NCBI RefSeq assembly: GCF_014127285.1
Contig: NZ_CP059901.1
Span: 3,472,001-3,536,000, forward strand
Direction: 5' to 3'
DNA from: Mumia sp. ZJ1417
Lineage (GTDB): Bacteria > Actinomycetota > Actinomycetes > Propionibacteriales > Nocardioidaceae
Length of the DNA stretch: 64,000 bases
Shown: piece by piece, positions 44,081-52,629 of the stretch
Layout: every line of letters starts with the position of its first letter
How positions within the stretch are numbered: position 1 is the stretch's first letter
Notes under the pieces: generated by a model
The model's database searches: none
What the model was told of the DNA's origin: nothing
The model's input: only the letters and a program-made list of their open reading frames with translations
Made by a program: the position numbers and the translations under genes

Positions 44081-46714
44081 ATGCGCCTCGTCGACCACCT
44101 CCCCGCCGCCGAGGAGTCCGACGACGCCGACGTCGTCTTCGACGCGTTCAGCACGTGGGCCGAGGGTGAGGGCCTGACCCTCTACCCCGCCCAGGAGGAC
44201 GCGCTCATCGAGATCGTGTCCGGCTCGAACGTCATCCTCGCGACGCCCACCGGGTCCGGCAAGAGCCTCGTCGCCGCCGGCGCGCAGTTTGCCGCGATGG
44301 CGAAGGGCAAGCGCAGCTTCTACACCGCCCCGATCAAGGCGCTGGTGTCGGAGAAGTTCTTCGCGCTGGTCGAGATGTTCGGCGCCGACAACGTCGGGAT
44401 GATGACCGGCGACGCCTCGGTCAACGCCGACGCGCCGATCATCGCGGCGACCGCAGAGATCCTGGCCAACAAGGCGCTGCGCGAGGGCGCGGCGGCCGAG
44501 GTCGGGCTCGTCGTGATGGACGAGTTCCACTTCTACTCCGAGCCGGACCGTGGCTGGGCGTGGGAGGTCCCGCTGCTCGAGCTGCCCCATGCGCAGTTCC
44601 TCCTGATGTCGGCCACGCTGGGAGACACCGCCCGCTTCGAAGAGGACCTCACCCGCCGTACGGGCCGAGAGACGACCCTCGTCGCCGGCACCGAGCGGCC
44701 GGTCCCGCTCGTCCACGAGTACGTCACCTCCCCCGTGCATGAGACGGTCGAGGAGCTGCTCGCGACCGGGCAGTCGCCGATCTACATCGTGCACTTCACG
44801 CAGGCCTCGGCCATCGAGCGCGCACAGGCGCTGTCGAGCATCAATGTGACGACCCGTGCGGAGAAGGACACGATCGCCGCCGCGCTCGGTGACTTCCGGT
44901 TCCAGACGGGGTTCGGCAAGACGTTGTCGCGACTGGTCCGGATGGGCATCGGCGTGCACCACGCAGGGATGCTTCCGCGCTACCGGCGCCTCGTCGAGCG
45001 GCTCACCCAGAAGGGCCTGCTCAAGGTCGTCTGCGGCACGGACACGCTCGGCGTCGGCATCAACGTGCCGATCCGTACGGTCTTGTTCTCGGGGCTGTCG
45101 AAGTACGACGGCATCCGCCAGCGGCACCTGCACGTGCGCGAGTTCCAGCAGATCGCGGGGCGGGCCGGCCGCGCCGGGTACGACACGATCGGCCGTGTCG
45201 TCGTCCAGGCACCCGAGCACGAGGTCGAGAACGCCAAGATGGTCCGCAAGGCAGGCGACGACGTCAAGAAGCTGCGTCGGATCCAGCGCAAGAAGCCGCC
45301 CGAGGGCTTCGTCAACTGGTCCGACCGGACGTTCGACAAGCTCTCCACCGGCCAGCCGGAGCCGCTCGCGTCGCGGATGCGGATGACGCACGCGATGGTG
45401 CTGAACCTCGTCGCGCGTCCCGGCGACGCCCGCGCCGCCGTGAAGTCGCTGGTCATGGACAGCCACGCGAGCGAGGCAGACCAGGAGCGGATGCTCGCCG
45501 AGGCGGAGTCGATCTTCGAGACGCTGATCGAGGGCGGTGTCGTTGAGGAGCTGGCCGAGCCCGACGCCGAGGGCCGCACCGTACGGCTGACGGTCGACCT
45601 ACAGGCGGACTTCGCGCTCAACCAGCCGCTCGCCCCGTTCGCCGTCGCCGCGCTCGAGATCCTCGACCCCGAGTCACCGACGTACGCGCTCGAGGTCGTC
45701 TCGGTCTTCGAGGCGATCCTGGAGGACCCGCGCCCGATCATCAGCGCCCAGCGCAACCGTGCCAAGGGCGAGGCCGTGGCCGAGATGAAGGCCGAGGGGC
45801 TGGAGTACGAGGAGCGCATGGAGCTCCTCGAGGAGGTCGAGCACCCCCAGCCGCTGCGCGACGAGTTGGAAGTCGCGTACGAGGCCTACCGCACCGGACA
45901 CCCCTGGGTCTCCGACTACGAGCTCAAGCCGAAGTCCGTCGCCCGCGAGATGTGGGAGCGGTCGATGACGTTCGCCGAGTACGTGAGCATGTACCAGCTC
46001 GCGCGCTCCGAGGGGCTCGTGCTGCGCTACCTGTCGGACATCTACCGGACGCTGCGCCACACGGTCCCCGACAGCTATGTGACCGACGAGATCGACGACA
46101 TCACGTACTGGCTCGGCGAGGTCGTCCGCCAGACCGACTCGAGCCTCCTCGACGAGTGGGAGGCGCTCGCGTCGGGCGAGGGCGGCTCGGTCGACGTGGT
46201 GATCGCCCAGCACGAAGCCCTCGACGCCGGCCCGCCTCCGGTCACGGCCAACGAGCGGGCGTTCCGGGTGCTGGTCCGCAACGCACTGTTCCGCCGGGTC
46301 GAGCTGATGGCGCTGCGTCGCTGGATCGACCTCGGCGCGATGGACGGTGCCGCCGGGTGGAACGCCGACGTGTGGCAGGAGGCGATCCAGGACTACTTCG
46401 CCGAGTACGACACGCTCGGCACCGGCCCCGACGCGCGCGGCCCCGCGATGCTCGTCGTCGACACCGACCCCTCGCTGGTCGACACCGACCCCTCGCCGGT
46501 CGACACCGACCCCTCGCCGGTCGACACCGACCCCTCGCTGGTCGAGCCTGTCGAGACCCCCCGCGTCTGGCACGTGCGCCAGATCCTCGACGACCCCGAG
46601 GGCGACCGCGACTGGGCCATCTTCGCCACAGTGCACCTCGACGCGTCCGACGAAGCGGGCGAGGCAGTCGTGCAGATCACGGATGTGGGCCCCCAGACGG
46701 ACACAGGCGTCTGA
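44081..46714 (+). CDS. Ski2/Mtr4-like superfamily 2 helicase with tandem-repeat C-terminal insert
   Basis: This 877-residue RNA helicase-like ATPase is of the actinobacterial DUF3516 type. Walker A is ATPTGSGKSLVAAG (about 55-67), the DExH box is VVMDEFHFYSEPD, motif III is LLMSATLGD, and the helicase C domain contains VHHAGMLPRYRRLVERL and QIAGRAGRAGYD. The remaining about 400 residues form the family-specific C-terminal region. Near the end, four copies of VDTDPS(L/P) are encoded by a 21-base tandem repeat, followed by VEPVETP from the interspersed repeat. The ATG at 44081 has no clear Shine-Dalgarno. A 13-base palindrome (GGCGTCTGACGCC) covers the stop codon. Confidence 0.9.
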   Translation: MRLVDHLPAAEESDDADVVFDAFSTWAEGEGLTLYPAQEDALIEIVSGSNVILATPTGSGKSLVAAGAQFAAMAKGKRSFYTAPIKALVSEKFFALVEMFGADNVGMMTGDASVNADAPIIAATAEILANKALREGAAAEVGLVVMDEFHFYSEPDRGWAWEVPLLELPHAQFLLMSATLGDTARFEEDLTRRTGRETTLVAGTERPVPLVHEYVTSPVHETVEELLATGQSPIYIVHFTQASAIERAQALSSINVTTRAEKDTIAAALGDFRFQTGFGKTLSRLVRMGIGVHHAGMLPRYRRLVERLTQKGLLKVVCGTDTLGVGINVPIRTVLFSGLSKYDGIRQRHLHVREFQQIAGRAGRAGYDTIGRVVVQAPEHEVENAKMVRKAGDDVKKLRRIQRKKPPEGFVNWSDRTFDKLSTGQPEPLASRMRMTHAMVLNLVARPGDARAAVKSLVMDSHASEADQERMLAEAESIFETLIEGGVVEELAEPDAEGRTVRLTVDLQADFALNQPLAPFAVAALEILDPESPTYALEVVSVFEAILEDPRPIISAQRNRAKGEAVAEMKAEGLEYEERMELLEEVEHPQPLRDELEVAYEAYRTGHPWVSDYELKPKSVAREMWERSMTFAEYVSMYQLARSEGLVLRYLSDIYRTLRHTVPDSYVTDEIDDITYWLGEVVRQTDSSLLDEWEALASGEGGSVDVVIAQHEALDAGPPPVTANERAFRVLVRNALFRRVELMALRRWIDLGAMDGAAGWNADVWQEAIQDYFAEYDTLGTGPDARGPAMLVVDTDPSLVDTDPSPVDTDPSPVDTDPSLVEPVETPRVWHVRQILDDPEGDRDWAIFATVHLDASDEAGEAVVQITDVGPQTDTGV
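46457..46560. repeat. Four 21-base tandem repeats joined to interspersed repeat copy 4
   Basis: Units of 21 bases start at 46457, 46478, 46499 and 46520, each beginning GTCGACACCGACCCCTCG and differing only in the last codon. Then GTCGAGCCTGTCGAGACC (46541 on) is the interspersed-repeat core in reverse orientation. All of it is in frame in the helicase gene. Copy number may vary between strains. Confidence 0.85.
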
Positions 46715-46743
46715 CGCCGGACGGCACCTCGTACCGTGTCTCC

Positions 46744-47286
46744 GTGGCTCTCTTCTTCGTCGCCGATCCGACCGTCACGCGACCGGTACGGGCGGGTCTG
46801 CTCAAGACCTGGACCGACGCCTCGAACGCCGGTGGTGCGATCGGGTTCGTCCCGCCGGTCTCCCCGCTCGACGTCGAGCCGATCCTCGACGAGCAGCTGG
46901 CGGCGGTCGCCGACGGCCGCATCCGGATGGTTGTCGGCCTCGACGGCGACCAGGTGCGGGCCGCCGGGTTCCTGGAGTCGAACTCCCACCGCCTGATGCA
47001 GCACTGGGTCTGGGCGACGACCATCATGGTCCACCCCACGGCCCAGGGGCGCGGCGCCGGTTTCGCGCTGATGCTCGCGCTCGGCTCGCTGGCGCGCAGC
47101 ATGCCCGGCATCGAGGCCGTACGCCTCAGCTGCCGTGGCGGGCTCGGGCTCGAGCACTTCTACGCGCGCTGCGGCTACAAGGAGGTCGGCCGCGTTCCGG
47201 GGGCGATCCGCGTCGGCCATGGTGACGACCGAGACGACATCACGATGCTGCTCACGCTCGAATCCCGCTCCCACCCGGAGCGGTGA
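46744..47286 (+). CDS. GNAT-family N-acetyltransferase-like protein
   Basis: This 180-residue protein has the acetyl-CoA-binding signature of GNAT enzymes, with VWATTIMVHPTAQGRGAGFALM (R/QxxGxG type) in the middle and LEHFYARCGYKEVGRVPGAI near the end. The start is set at GTG 46744 because the frame upstream is a shadow of the helicase. It lies 29 bases after the helicase stop on the same strand. The substrate is unknown. Confidence 0.82.
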   Translation: MALFFVADPTVTRPVRAGLLKTWTDASNAGGAIGFVPPVSPLDVEPILDEQLAAVADGRIRMVVGLDGDQVRAAGFLESNSHRLMQHWVWATTIMVHPTAQGRGAGFALMLALGSLARSMPGIEAVRLSCRGGLGLEHFYARCGYKEVGRVPGAIRVGHGDDRDDITMLLTLESRSHPER

Positions 47287-47328
47287 ATCAGGTCCCACGC
47301 GCGTCGCCGCGGTGGGACCTGGCTCACC
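47282..47328. terminator. Palindrome after the GNAT gene
   Basis: Arms of 17 bases (47282-47298 and 47312-47328) include CAGGTCCCAC and GTGGGACCTG, with one two-base mismatch, around a 13-base loop. The GNAT stop codon is inside the left arm. It separates the GNAT gene from pta on the same strand. Confidence 0.6.
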
Positions 47329-47391
47329 TCCGCAGGGGTGGTCGCGGGACCGGACGGGCACGCCGCACCGCACCGCCCTAGGCTCGGGCGG

Positions 47392-49473
47392 GTGGGAAGC
47401 AGCGTCTACATCGCGTCCGTCGAGGGGTTCACCGGCAAGTCCACCGTGGCGCTCGGCGTCGTCGAACAGCTGTCACGGCGGGTACGCCGCGTGGGTGTCT
47501 TCCGTCCGATCGTGCGCGGAGACGTCGCGGCCACAGGCGGCAGGGACTACGTCCTCGACATGCTGGTGGCGCACGACGCGGTGACGACCTCGTACGAGGA
47601 GGCCGTCGGCACGACGTACGAGGAGATCCACGCCGATCCCGTCGCGGCGATGGAGCAGATCATCGACCGCCACGCGGCGGTCGCCGCGGCGTGCGACGTG
47701 GTCGTGGTGGTCGGCACGGACTACACGGACGTGGCCGCGCCCACCGAGTTCGCGTACAACGCACGGGTCGCGGCCAACCTCGCGTCGCCGGTGCTGCTCG
47801 TGCTCAACGGCGCCGACCGTACGCGCGCCGAGGTCGCGGGCATCTCCGACGTCGCAGTGGCCGAGCTTGAGGCGAACCACGCCGAGCTCTTCGCCGTCGT
47901 CATCAACCGCGTGACCGACCCCGAGGTCGCCGCCGACCCGGCGACGCTCGTCGATCGCGACGTGCTCGTGTACTCCGTTCCGGACGAGCCCGTGCTGTCC
48001 GCACCGACGGTCGCCGACCTCATGGCCGCGTGCGACGGCACGCTCGTACGGGGCGACGAGCGGCTGCTCGGACGCGAGGCCAGCGGCTTCGTCGTGGCCG
48101 CGATGACCCTGCCGAACGTGCTCGACCGGCTCTTCGAGAGCGCCGTCGTGATCGTGCCGGGAGACCGCCCCGAGATCGTGCTCGGCGTGCTGTCGGCGCA
48201 TGCGTCGACCGAGTTCCCCCAGATCGCCGGCGTCGTGCTCAACGGCGGCATCGCGCTGCCTGAGCAGGTCGAGCGGCTCCTGCGCGGAGTCGGCTCCACG
48301 ATGCCGATCGTCGCCACCGACCTCGGCACGCACGCGACGTCTCAGGCACTGACGGGGCGGCGCGGGCTGCTGACCCGGGAGTCGCCGCGCAAGATCGCGA
48401 CCGCGCTCGCGGTGTTCGCCGAGCACGTCGACGGCGACGCGCTCCTCGACCGGCTGGAGGTGTCCCGGACGACGGTCGTCACGCCCCTGATGTTCGAGCA
48501 CACAATCCTGGACCGGGCGACCGCAGACCGGCGCCACATCGTGCTGCCTGAGGGCGAGGACGAGCGCATCTTGCGGGCCGCGGACATCCTGCTGCGTCGC
48601 GGCGTCGCTGAGCTGACGCTGCTCGGTGACCCGATCGCGGTGACCGGACGCGCCGCGAGCCTCGGTGTCGACCTGTCCGCCGCCCGGATCGTGGACCCGC
48701 GGACGTCGGACGACCGCGAGCACTTCGCGCAGGAGTACTACCGACGCCGCAAGCACCGCGGCGTCGACCTCGAGGACGCGCGGACGACGGTCACCGACGT
48801 GTCGTACTTCGGCACGATGATGGTCGAGCTCGGGTACGCCGACGGCATGGTGTCGGGGGCGGTCCACACCACCGCGCACACGATCCGCCCCGCGCTCGAG
48901 GTCGTGAAGACGGTGCCGGGAGTCTCGACGGTGTCGTCGGTGTTCTTCATGTGCCTCGAGAACCAGGTGCTGGTCTATGGCGACTGCGCCGTCGTCGTCG
49001 ACCCCGACGCGACCCAGCTCGCCGACATCGCGATCTCGTCGGCGCATACGGCGTCGGCGTTCGGCATCGAGCCGCGGGTCGCGATGCTGTCGTACTCAAC
49101 CGGCAGCTCCGGCAGCGGCGCCGACGTCGAGAAGGTCCTCAACGCGACCGGTCTCGCCCAGGAGCGGGCGCCCGAGCTGATGATCGAAGGGCCGATCCAG
49201 TACGACGCCGCGATCGACCTCGCCGTCGCGCGCACGAAACTGCCCGAGTCGGAGGTCGCGGGGCGCGCGACGGTGTTCGTGTTCCCTGATCTGAACACGG
49301 GCAACAACACCTACAAGGCGGTCCAGCGCTCGGCCCGTGCGGTCGCGGTCGGGCCGGTGCTGCAGGGCCTGCGCAAGCCGGTCAACGACCTCTCGCGCGG
49401 CGCCACGGTGCGCGACATCGTCAACACCGTGGCGATCACCGCGATCCAGGCCCAGCAGCTGCCCACCGGCTGA
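47392..49473 (+). CDS. pta: Phosphate acetyltransferase, long form with N-terminal regulatory domains
   Basis: This 693-residue enzyme interconverts acetyl-CoA and acetyl phosphate. The N-terminal part (about 1-220) is a dethiobiotin-synthetase-like P-loop domain (ASVEGFTGKSTVALG), followed by a DRTGG domain (about 225-330). The catalytic PTA domain occupies about 370-690 (MVSGAVHTTAHTIRPALEVV, VFVFPDLNTGNNTYKAVQRSA). The start is GTG at 47392. In many actinobacteria ackA follows immediately; here a terminator and a convergent gene follow, so acetate kinase must be elsewhere or absent. Confidence 0.92.
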   Translation: MGSSVYIASVEGFTGKSTVALGVVEQLSRRVRRVGVFRPIVRGDVAATGGRDYVLDMLVAHDAVTTSYEEAVGTTYEEIHADPVAAMEQIIDRHAAVAAACDVVVVVGTDYTDVAAPTEFAYNARVAANLASPVLLVLNGADRTRAEVAGISDVAVAELEANHAELFAVVINRVTDPEVAADPATLVDRDVLVYSVPDEPVLSAPTVADLMAACDGTLVRGDERLLGREASGFVVAAMTLPNVLDRLFESAVVIVPGDRPEIVLGVLSAHASTEFPQIAGVVLNGGIALPEQVERLLRGVGSTMPIVATDLGTHATSQALTGRRGLLTRESPRKIATALAVFAEHVDGDALLDRLEVSRTTVVTPLMFEHTILDRATADRRHIVLPEGEDERILRAADILLRRGVAELTLLGDPIAVTGRAASLGVDLSAARIVDPRTSDDREHFAQEYYRRRKHRGVDLEDARTTVTDVSYFGTMMVELGYADGMVSGAVHTTAHTIRPALEVVKTVPGVSTVSSVFFMCLENQVLVYGDCAVVVDPDATQLADIAISSAHTASAFGIEPRVAMLSYSTGSSGSGADVEKVLNATGLAQERAPELMIEGPIQYDAAIDLAVARTKLPESEVAGRATVFVFPDLNTGNNTYKAVQRSARAVAVGPVLQGLRKPVNDLSRGATVRDIVNTVAITAIQAQQLPTG

Positions 49474-49484
49474 CCGCGCCCTCC

Positions 49485-49572
49485 CACTTTCCGTTGGGCC
49501 CCACGCAAAGTCGCCGCCCCACCGGAATGTTGCGGTGGGGCCCGCACTCTCCGTGGGCCCCAACGGAAAGTG
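49485..49572. terminator. Large nested palindrome between convergent pta and aldehyde dehydrogenase genes
   Basis: Outer arms of 21 bases (49485-49505, 49552-49572; CACTTTCCGTTGGG start) match at all but one or two positions. An inner perfect hairpin, CCCCACCG-8-CGGTGGGG, lies at 49517-49540. It fills nearly all of the 105-base gap and is probably a bidirectional terminator. Confidence 0.65.
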
Positions 49573-49578
49573 CGGCGC

Positions 49579-51138
49579 TCAGTCCTTGAGCTGCTTGCCG
49601 CCGTGCAGCATGGTCAGCAGGCTCGTGAGCTTCTTGTCCTGCGCCGCGGTGCGCTTGAAGGTCGTGAGCACCATCGCCGGCTTGAACCGCGGCACGGTCA
49701 CCGCATGCGAGTACGTGAACTCCTTGAGCCCGTCCTCGCCGTGGATGCGCCCGAAGCCCGACTCGCCGACCCCGCCGAACGGCAGCGACGGCACACCCGC
49801 GAACGACGTGACCGAGTTGACCGAGGTCATCCCCGAGCGGATGCGGTGCGCGATCTCGGCGGCACGCTTCTTGCCGAAGACGGCGCCGCCCAGACCGTAC
49901 GAGGTGGCGTTGGTACGGCGGATCGCGTCCTCCATCGACGGGACGCTGTTGACGACGAGCGTCGGGCCGAAGGTCTCCTCGGTCACGGCGACCGAGTCCT
50001 CGGGGACGTCGACGAGCACGGTCGGCTGCACGTACCGCTCCCCCACCGCGTCCGCGCCGCCGACCACGGCCCGGCCGCCGCGCGCGAGCGCGTCGTCGAT
50101 GTGGCGCTTGATGATCGGGAGCTGGGCGGGCATCGTGATCGGGCCGAACTTCGCCTCGGGGTCACTGCCTGCCCGTACGGTTGACGCCTGGGCGGTCAGC
50201 TCGGCCACGAAGGCGTCGAACACCTTCTGGTGGACGTAAACACGCTCCATGCCGATGCAGGTCTGACCCGCGTTGGACATGCCGGCCCACAGTGCGGCAT
50301 CGGCGGCCTCAGCGAGGTCGGCGTCCTCGTCCACGATCATCGCGTCCTTGCCGCCGGCCTCGATGACCACAGGCGTGAGATTCTTGGCCGCGGCCTCCAT
50401 GACCTTGCGCCCTGTGCCCGGCGATCCGGTGAAGGCCACCTTGTCGACCTTCGACGACGCGAGCGCGGCACCGGTCTCACCGAGGCCGGTGACGAGCTGG
50501 AGCACCGGGTGGTCGCCCGCGACCTCCGCGAAGGAGTCGACGAGCCATTGGCCGACGCCCGGCGTGTACTCGCTGGGCTTGAAGACGACCGCGTTGCCCG
50601 CCGCCAACGCGTACACGATGGAGCCCATCGGTGTGAAGACCGGGTAGTTCCAAGGGCCGATGACCCCAACGACGCCGAGCGGCTTGTACTCGATGGTCGC
50701 CTTCTGGTTCACCATGAGCAGGCCGGGGTTGACCGTACGGCGGCCCAGCAGCTTCTTGGCGTGACCCGCAGCCCACCCCAGGTGGTCGATCGCGAGGGCG
50801 ATCTCGAGGACGGCGTCGCTGTGCGGCTTGCCCGTCTCGGCGTGGACGACGTCGGCGAGCTGGTGGATGCGGCGAGTGATCACGCCCTTCCAGCGGTTGA
50901 GGATCTCCTTGCGGTCGGCGAACTCGAGCGAGCCCCACCACTGCGCCGCAGGACGGGCCCGCTCGACCACCGCGTCGACCTCCTCGCGCGACATCGCCGG
51001 GTAGGTGCCGACGACGTCACCGGTGATCGGGCTGAGCGAGTCGAAGGTCGGCGTCGACGCCGCGACCTGTTCGTCCGTCGCCTCCTCCGCGCTCTTGCGG
51101 GCTCGGGTGCGCTTCGGCGTCGGGCTGGTGGTCGCCAT
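49579..51138 (-). CDS. NAD(P)-dependent aldehyde dehydrogenase
   Basis: This 519-residue protein of the aldehyde dehydrogenase superfamily has the catalytic Cys in SNAGQTCIGMERV and the general-base Glu in VVIEAGGKDAM. The cofactor motif is VAFTGSPGTGRKV, and IGPWNYPVFTPMGSIVYALAAGNAVVFKP (two adjoining segments) is typical. It resembles succinate-semialdehyde or medium-chain aldehyde dehydrogenases. The basic N-terminal about 30 residues are a variable extension. The ATG at 51138 has GGAGG upstream. The 130-base gap before the neighbouring small genes holds its promoter and a hairpin. Confidence 0.9.
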   Translation of the reverse strand: MATTSPTPKRTRARKSAEEATDEQVAASTPTFDSLSPITGDVVGTYPAMSREEVDAVVERARPAAQWWGSLEFADRKEILNRWKGVITRRIHQLADVVHAETGKPHSDAVLEIALAIDHLGWAAGHAKKLLGRRTVNPGLLMVNQKATIEYKPLGVVGVIGPWNYPVFTPMGSIVYALAAGNAVVFKPSEYTPGVGQWLVDSFAEVAGDHPVLQLVTGLGETGAALASSKVDKVAFTGSPGTGRKVMEAAAKNLTPVVIEAGGKDAMIVDEDADLAEAADAALWAGMSNAGQTCIGMERVYVHQKVFDAFVAELTAQASTVRAGSDPEAKFGPITMPAQLPIIKRHIDDALARGGRAVVGGADAVGERYVQPTVLVDVPEDSVAVTEETFGPTLVVNSVPSMEDAIRRTNATSYGLGGAVFGKKRAAEIAHRIRSGMTSVNSVTSFAGVPSLPFGGVGESGFGRIHGEDGLKEFTYSHAVTVPRFKPAMVLTTFKRTAAQDKKLTSLLTMLHGGKQLKD

Positions 51139-51260
51139 CAGGTCCTCCGGGTGTGACATACGGCACAGGCTTGTTGACCCGAAGCGTACTGCGCGGCAGC
51201 CCCTGGACAACAGGGCAGGAAGTGAATGGCGAATCACATCGCCACGATGCCGGTGGCTCC

Positions 51261-51293
51261 GCATCGCCTCAACGACCGCTCCCGAGGCGATGC
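51261..51293. terminator. Perfect hairpin at the end of the small membrane-protein cluster
   Basis: GCATCGCCTC and GAGGCGATGC (ten-base perfect arms, 13-base loop) overlap the last codons and stop (51269) of the 67-residue membrane protein gene. Confidence 0.6.
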
Positions 51294-51472
51294 CGCTCCT
51301 GAAAGTACGTTCTGACGAGTGCTCCCACGAGGAAGGCGGCAATGAAGCTGCCCATCCAAAGAGCCTCGTCGAGCGAAGCGGGGAACCCGAACGCGGCCCA
51401 CAGAAGCAGATTTGCGCCGAGGGCGCCGACCACGCAGCACACACCCGTCAACAACAGTCGCCCGATGCTCAT
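51269..51472 (-). CDS. Small two-helix membrane protein
   Basis: This 67-residue protein has two hydrophobic segments (LLLTGVCCVVGALGANLLLW and WMGSFIAAFLVGALV) and a short basic tail. I do not recognise a family. Its first 30 residues match the 52-residue product at 51872-52030 at about 12 positions (SI..L, C, GA, N.LLW..FG), so the two are likely paralogues. The ATG at 51472 overlaps the stop of the 111-residue gene (ATGA), which supports expression. Confidence 0.6.
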   Translation of the reverse strand: MSIGRLLLTGVCCVVGALGANLLLWAAFGFPASLDEALWMGSFIAAFLVGALVRTYFQERHRLGSGR

Positions 51473-51804
51473 TCATGCTCCTCTCGGAGCAGCGGCGACC
51501 GCATCGCCATGGCGGCTCCGATGAGAGCCGGCACCACGAACACGATCGCGCTGACAGCTCCGCAGCGGGCGTACGTCGACACGCCCGTCACCGCCCATCC
51601 GACGAAGCACACGGGCGCCGTCAGGAGGAAGGGGAGCAGACCGATCAGGCAGGAACGACGGTCGGCGACGGTGTCGACCCGCCCGCCGGTCCTTCGCCGA
51701 TGCCGATGCCGAGACTGAAGCGCGATCGAGAGCAGCACGAGCAGAGGCAGCGCAGCGAGCAGAGGCGCCGGGCCGGCGAGAAAAGCGATGGAGGTGAGGC
51801 ACAA
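51469..51804 (-). CDS. Hypothetical membrane protein
   Basis: This 111-residue protein has about three hydrophobic segments separated by a basic stretch (QSRHRHRRR). I do not recognise a family. The frame is closed upstream by a stop and the first usable start is TTG at 51804, with no clear Shine-Dalgarno, so the true start is uncertain. Its stop overlaps the ATG of the 67-residue gene. The pairing of a larger and a smaller membrane protein by overlapping codons is repeated in the genes at 52027-52470 and 51872-52030. Confidence 0.5.
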   Translation of the reverse strand: MCLTSIAFLAGPAPLLAALPLLVLLSIALQSRHRHRRRTGGRVDTVADRRSCLIGLLPFLLTAPVCFVGWAVTGVSTYARCGAVSAIVFVVPALIGAAMAMRSPLLREEHE

Positions 51805-51871
51805 GAAGCGCCACGCCCAAAGCCAGGTGCAAGGCCCTCCAACGCGTCGCGGTCAAAGGAGTATCACCGTC

Positions 51872-52030
51872 TCATCTTCTTCGCCCGATCCGGTTCGTCG
51901 CCAGGGACGCCTGGGAGAAATCACCGTATCCACACGTGGCCCCGAACACGAGCCAAAGAAGCACGTTCACACATACGGCACCGCCGATGTCGCAGCCCGT
52001 CACCACAACAAGTTGCCGAATACTCGTCAC
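51872..52030 (-). CDS. Very small membrane peptide, paralogue of the 67-residue protein
   Basis: This 52-residue product (VTSIRQLVVVTGC...) has one hydrophobic helix that aligns with the first helix of the 67-residue protein (about 40% identity over 30 residues). The second helix is missing and the tail (NRIGRRR) is basic. The start is GTG at 52030, overlapping the stop of the 147-residue gene (GTGA). That overlap and the similarity are the grounds for calling it. It may be a degenerate copy. Confidence 0.45.
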   Translation of the reverse strand: MTSIRQLVVVTGCDIGGAVCVNVLLWLVFGATCGYGDFSQASLATNRIGRRR

Positions 52031-52470
52031 GTCTCCTCCCCGCGCTTCCCGGCCACGAAGTCAGGCGATGGCGGATCATCGCGGCCGCGCCAGCAGACCA
52101 AAACGTCCGCGCCAAGCGTCCGCAGACTCTCAGCGAGGGCCGCGGCGGTGCCCTCGGAGACGCGGATCGCCACCGCAACCTCCGTGGGCCCCTTGCGCTC
52201 GAGAACCCTCGGATGGAGTTCGCAGCCGAGGCGCCGCGCCGCCTGCACGACCTCCTCTGGTCGCTCACCCCAGCCGTGCACGTACACGGTGACGGGACCC
52301 GCACGCTGCGCCCCAACAAGGCCACTCAGGACCCGTTCTCCTGCGCGGGAGATCCAAACCACGGCCAGCACGAAGAAGAAGATCCAGACATCACCCGGCA
52401 GGTGCTCGCGGACGAGCCAGATCACGGCCGCCCACGCGATCGCCACGACGAGCGATCTGTTGCGACTCAT
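52027..52470 (-). CDS. Hypothetical membrane-anchored protein
   Basis: This 147-residue protein has two hydrophobic segments at the N-terminus (SLVVAIAWAAVIWLV, VWIFFFVLAVVWI). A soluble alpha/beta-looking domain follows (about 60-130; VTVYVHGWGERPEEVVQAARRLG, then VAVAIRVSEGTAAALAESL). I do not recognise the family. The start is ATG at 52470 with GGAG seven bases upstream; a longer opening to 52560 has no such site. It is the first gene of the small membrane-protein cluster. The 159-base gap to the divergent hydrolase shows no other gene. Confidence 0.6.
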   Translation of the reverse strand: MSRNRSLVVAIAWAAVIWLVREHLPGDVWIFFFVLAVVWISRAGERVLSGLVGAQRAGPVTVYVHGWGERPEEVVQAARRLGCELHPRVLERKGPTEVAVAIRVSEGTAAALAESLRTLGADVLVCWRGRDDPPSPDFVAGKRGEET

Positions 52471-52629
52471 CGCCAACTCCGTCCACAGGGGCCACTGGCC
52501 GCGAAACGTCTGGTCGTATCGAGCCACACGACGCGTTCCTGCCGACAGGGGCGCCGGCATTCGTCATCGATTCGTGACGCGCGTCCGGCGCCCGCGATGA
52601 GTTCGGCGGGCACCGCAGGTCGTACGGGC

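Noticed and set aside
46457-46540. Possible CRISPR array (regular 21-base units)
   Set aside because: The units are directly abutting with no spacers, in frame in a helicase gene, and there are no cas genes.
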